Of a stretch of DNA of 17,056 bases, positions 15,766-17,056 are shown one piece after another. The stretch comes from Rhypophila decipiens (taxonomy: Eukaryota; Ascomycota; Sordariomycetes; Sordariales; Naviculisporaceae), in contig MU858381.1 of assembly GCA_033297075.1 (NCBI GenBank), positions 1 through 17,056 on the forward strand, given 5' to 3'. The notes below the pieces were generated by a model that did not search any database, was not told the origin of the DNA, and worked only from the letters and a program-made list of their open reading frames with translations. Position 1 is the first letter of the stretch. Every line of letters begins with the position of its first letter. Position numbers and translations under genes: made by a program.

Positions 15766-16527
15766 ATGTGCAGGTGGGGTTTAGGCACGCTCACGATTAA
15801 TAGCGGCAATGTTACCAGGGCATGGCAGATATCCTTTGATCATATCCGGTCCAAGCGACCGTCCGCGGCGAACCTGCTATCGCTCATGAGCTTTTTTGAC
15901 CGACAAGGCATCCCTGATTGGGTTCTGAACACCTCCAACATCAGCATGGACGCGATACAAGGAAGGAGTGTAAACGAGACTGGAGACAGGAGACACGGTG
16001 ATGCTGGTGGCCTGCTAGAATCGCTACGTCGCCTTCGAATTCGGCGCCTATTTCATCGTCAGCCCGTTGCAGATAAGGTTAGAGGCAGGAAATTGAATGA
16101 TATCAGTACTATGGGTGGAGGCCGAATTAGCCTTATGGGATATAGGGCAGGGGACGGATTTGAAGATGATATAGCGATGCTAAGCGAATACTGTCTTATC
16201 GATACGACGGAGAATGGTGGGACGTTTGAGATGCACGGGCTTGTGCAGCTCTCGACAAGAAGGTGGCTAGAAGTATATGGGGAGCAGGATACGTTCCAAC
16301 AGCAGTTTGTCGAACGAATGGCAGCATCATATCCAACAGGTATATTCGAGAACTGGGAGATATGTCGGAGTCTGTTCGCACACGTTGAAGTGGTTCTCGG
16401 TTACCAACCCAGCGGGGATACGGTCGAAACCTGGTCGAGGCTTTTGAACAATGGTGGATGTCACTGGGTTGATGAGGAGCAGGATGGCTGGGAGGAGGGC
16501 GGTGGTACGGAGATGCATTTTGAGTAA
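15766..16527 (+). pseudogene. NB-ARC/TPR NLR fragment
   Basis: TRAWQISFDHI (17-27), SKRPSAANLLSLMSFFDRQG (29-48), FEDDIAMLSEYCLI (132-145), MHGLVQLSTRRWLE (156-169), ERMAASYPTG (183-192) and SLFAHVEVVLGY (202-213) match the winged-helix region after the NB-ARC domain of fungal NB-ARC/TPR proteins. The nucleotide-binding motifs upstream are missing. Residues 55-128 are unlike the family and may be an insertion or an unspliced intron. At about residue 238 the TPR-like sequence shifts frame: the next frame (from about 16482) continues MAGRRAVVRRC. It is a remnant of a second NLR in the window. Confidence 0.7.
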
Positions 16528-16615
16528 CGTTTGTGATAAGCGAGCCGCCAAAACAAGCGAGCCGCCACTTTTCTCCCACCCCACGATAACTATCCTCAAT
16601 TACACAACCACAATA

Positions 16616-17056
16616 TTAGGAAATAACAATAACTGAACCAGAAACCGATGAATCAGACAATTCTTCAGCCTCCTTGCACGTGCGTGCATTATGGCCAGGC
16701 TTGCCGCATACTCCACAGCATCGAATCTTTGTACGAGACCCCCCTGCACTACCACCATTCTCCTGTGTTTCCTGCGTTACCTGCTCATCTACGGCTTTCT
16801 GATCCAGTAGATCATGTGCCTCTTGTACAGTAAGTGACCCTCCAAGCCGAACACGTGTCTTTTTGGCTCTTCGTCGCTTGCTAAGGTCCTCATTGGCCTT
16901 TCGTAGTGCCGAGACCTCCGTACGTAGAAGTGCAACTTCGTGCATCACAGCCATTGTACCTCCCCTTTTCCAATCATTTTCCCATCCGTGTTCCTCTCGG
17001 CAATGCCCTTGGATGCCCCGGATAGTACGGATGACAAATCCACACTCGTCACATCG
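16616..17056 (-). CDS. C2H2 finger fused to pogo-transposase-like tail (partial)
   Basis: The minus frame is open from the window edge (17056) to the stop at 16616, 146 residues. The first 23 carry Cys2-x2-Cys5-x12-His18-x4-His23, followed by GWENDWKRGG, like the finger of OrsD-type (PF12013-like) fungal proteins. From residue 35 it reads MAVMHEVALLRTEVSALRKA, SKRRRAKKTRVRLGGSLT, then a zinc knuckle Cys114-x2-Cys117-x4-His122-x4-Cys127 (CGKPGHNARTC). That order is typical of the C-terminus of pogo/Fot-like transposases in ascomycetes. The two parts are in one frame without a stop. The 5' end lies outside the window. It may be a real fusion gene or a mobile-element chimera. Confidence 0.6.
   Translation of the reverse strand, partial: RCDECGFVIRTIRGIQGHCREEHGWENDWKRGGTMAVMHEVALLRTEVSALRKANEDLSKRRRAKKTRVRLGGSLTVQEAHDLLDQKAVDEQVTQETQENGGSAGGSRTKIRCCGVCGKPGHNARTCKEAEELSDSSVSGSVIVIS

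Overview
The window looks like accessory, repeat-rich DNA of a filamentous ascomycete (Pezizomycotina). The evidence is short introns (50-60 nt) with GTATGT or GTAAGT donors, CTAAC branch sites and TAG/CAG acceptors, NACHT-ankyrin and NB-ARC/TPR NLR genes, a fungal CorA-like gene, and debris of pogo/Fot-like, Tc1/mariner-like and Ty3/gypsy elements. The species cannot be named from the sequence. No rRNA, tRNA, CRISPR array or bacterial operon was seen.

Layout. 1-420 is a non-coding 3' flank with a 41-bp tandem duplication. 472-3806 (minus) is the central gene. Two open frames, joined in phase by a 50-nt intron, encode one 1094-residue NLR: RelA/SpoT-like nucleotidyltransferase, then NACHT NTPase, then about seven nearly identical ankyrin repeats. 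3807-4402 is a divergent promoter with two inverted CCAAT pairs. 4403-5935 (plus) is a CorA-like two-transmembrane protein with one in-frame 60-nt intron. 5950-6242 holds a coding relic. 6243-9700 is mobile-element debris: a frameshifted mariner-type transposase C-terminus, an LTR-like block with a TATA box, and a minus-strand gypsy 3' end with polypurine tract and LTR. 9700-12770 is AT-richer and holds a coiled-coil gene with a C-terminal basic motif, a convergent heptad-repeat ORF, a bZIP N-terminal relic and an unrecognised minus-strand coding exon. 12740-14680 contains a NYN-like protein with altered catalytic acidic positions, flanked by inverted copies of a ~97-bp repeat. 15024-15710 (minus) is a gypsy integrase fragment abutting a frameshifted GH47 alpha-mannosidase fragment. 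15766-16527 (plus) is a decayed NB-ARC/TPR NLR fragment. 16616-17056 (minus, running off the window) joins a C2H2 zinc finger to the tail of a pogo-type transposase.

How the genes may work together. The best candidate for an undescribed system is the divergent pair at 472-5935. The NLR carries an alarmone-synthetase-like domain where fungal NLRs usually carry a death effector, and its neighbour is a CorA-like membrane protein. A plausible but untested model is ligand sensing by the ankyrin tract, NACHT oligomerisation, activation of the RelA/SpoT domain to pyrophosphorylate a nucleotide or RNA, and possibly action on or through the CorA-like protein. Domain calls were made by eye from motifs; no database search was run.
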